Assembly: GCA_002418625.1 (NCBI GenBank)
Contig: DIEM01000044.1
Span: 5,113-37,525, forward strand
DNA: 32,413 nucleotides
From: Firmicutes bacterium UBA5774
GTDB taxonomy: Bacteria > Bacillota > Clostridia > Peptostreptococcales > Anaerovoracaceae
Direction: 5' to 3'
Shown here one piece after another: positions 31,731 to 32,413 of this stretch (position 1 is the first letter of the stretch; every line of letters begins with the position of its first letter). The notes under the pieces are model-generated. The model saw only the letters and a list, made by a program, of their open reading frames with translations, searched no databases and was not told where the DNA came from. Both the position numbers and the translations under genes were made by a program.

Positions 31731-32363
31731 ATGAAGGAGCAGGATAGAATATCAAGTGCGGTTATTAAAAGATTGCCTAGATATAGAAGATATCTGGAAG
31801 ATCTGCTGAAGAAGAATGTAGACCGGATATCCTCAAATGAATTGAGCATCCTGATGGGCTACACCGCCTCGCAGATACGCCAGGACCTCAACAATTTCGG
31901 AGGCTTCGGGCAGCAGGGATACGGCTACAACATCAGGGAATTATACAATCAGATCGGCATAATCCTCGGACTTGACCAGGAATACAGGATGATCATCGTC
32001 GGTTCCGGAAATCTGGGACAGGCTATAGCGAATTATACGCACTATTATAAGGAAGGCTTCAAGGTCAGCGCCATGTTCGACATCAATCCAAGGCTGATCG
32101 GGCTCCGTATCAATGACATCGAAGTCATGGACTATGAGAGGATCGGAGAATTCCTGGAGGCGAACCATATCGATATCGGAATCATATGCACCAATAAGGA
32201 CAGCGCCCAGGAAGTGGCAAACAAGCTGACCGAGGGCAAAGTCAACGGCATCTGGAATTTCGCTCCGGTCGACCTCGACGTCGGGGACAGCATCGCTCTC
32301 GAAAACGCGCATTTAAGCGATAGTCTGTATTCACTGACATACCATATCATTCGCAAGCGATAG
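31731..32363 (+). CDS. rex: Rex, redox-sensing transcriptional repressor
   Basis: The protein has 210 residues from ATG 31731. An N-terminal winged helix (VIKRLPRYRRYLEDLL, then SQIRQDLNNFGGFG, the DNA-recognition helix) precedes a Rossmann domain with GSGNLGQAI. The C-terminal helix ends the domain-swapped dimer. Rex binds DNA when NADH/NAD+ is low and releases it when NADH rises, controlling fermentation and energy genes in Bacillota. GAGGAAAAGG lies eleven or more bases upstream of ATG; TTG at 31725 is an alternative two codons earlier. A Rex-like operator lies just upstream. Rnf, which makes NADH, is in the same window, but without a visible Rex site. Confidence 0.95.
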   Translation: MKEQDRISSAVIKRLPRYRRYLEDLLKKNVDRISSNELSILMGYTASQIRQDLNNFGGFGQQGYGYNIRELYNQIGIILGLDQEYRMIIVGSGNLGQAIANYTHYYKEGFKVSAMFDINPRLIGLRINDIEVMDYERIGEFLEANHIDIGIICTNKDSAQEVANKLTEGKVNGIWNFAPVDLDVGDSIALENAHLSDSLYSLTYHIIRKR

Positions 32364-32413
32364 AAGTTGTCATGCAAGCATATGAAAACGCAGTAGAAAT
32401 CTATAAATCAGAG

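Noticed and set aside
1..32413. CRISPR arrays, tRNA or rRNA genes, transposases, integrases, toxin-antitoxin pairs or phage defence genes
   Set aside because: I read both strands for regular spaced repeats, RNA gene signatures and the usual protein motifs and saw none.

Overview
The window looks like a piece of chromosome from an anaerobic Bacillota bacterium of the class Clostridia, with roughly balanced base composition by eye. The signs are a six-gene Rnf complex in the clostridial order rnfCDGEAB, an AddB-type recombination nuclease subunit, a Rex redox repressor, an FMN riboswitch ahead of an ECF riboflavin transporter subunit, and strong Shine-Dalgarno sites with several TTG starts. I see no rRNA, tRNA, CRISPR array, insertion sequence or phage gene, and gene content is mostly core metabolism. 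The genus cannot be named from this sequence alone.

Layout. Bases 1-110 hold the tail of an upstream gene and its terminator. A saccharopine-dehydrogenase-like oxidoreductase (215-1483) and addB (1540-4980) run on the plus strand and end at a large hairpin shared with the convergent rnfCDGEAB operon (5101-9989, minus). About 600 bases upstream of rnfC carry no convincing intact gene, but they hold a possible decayed copy of the rnfC 5' end and the cysK terminator. A minus-strand pair follows, an EamA-type exporter overlapping cysK (10604-12527). It is divergent from two tandem acyl-CoA synthetase paralogues (12707-16311). Next is a branched-chain-amino-acid-type ABC transporter, livK1-livHMGF-livK2 (16419-22615), with a binding lipoprotein gene at each end. 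The same strand continues with a NifU-domain protein, a CapA-like protein and a PepV-like dipeptidase. After these come an FMN riboswitch with ribU, and the t6A/ribosome-modification cluster tsaE-tsaB-rimI-tsaD (to 29101). The end holds acpP and an ABC-F ATPase on the minus strand, with rex divergent on the plus strand.

How the parts fit. Rnf couples ferredoxin oxidation and NAD+ reduction to ion export and needs covalently bound FMN on RnfD and RnfG, so a riboflavin importer under FMN control is a sensible companion. Rex senses NADH/NAD+ and has a near-consensus operator beside its own promoter. The exporter-cysK pair suggests handling of cysteine or O-acetylserine. The Liv transporter, dipeptidase and Rnf suit an amino-acid- or peptide-fermenting anaerobe; that lifestyle is inference.

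I did not find a clear new multi-gene system. The points most worth a second look are: an AddB whose P-loop is destroyed and which has no addA beside it; two divergent promoter regions with palindromes in them; a transition-only diverged copy of the rnfC start region; a histone-H1-like tail on LivM; and a strong hairpin separating livK1 from the rest of its operon.
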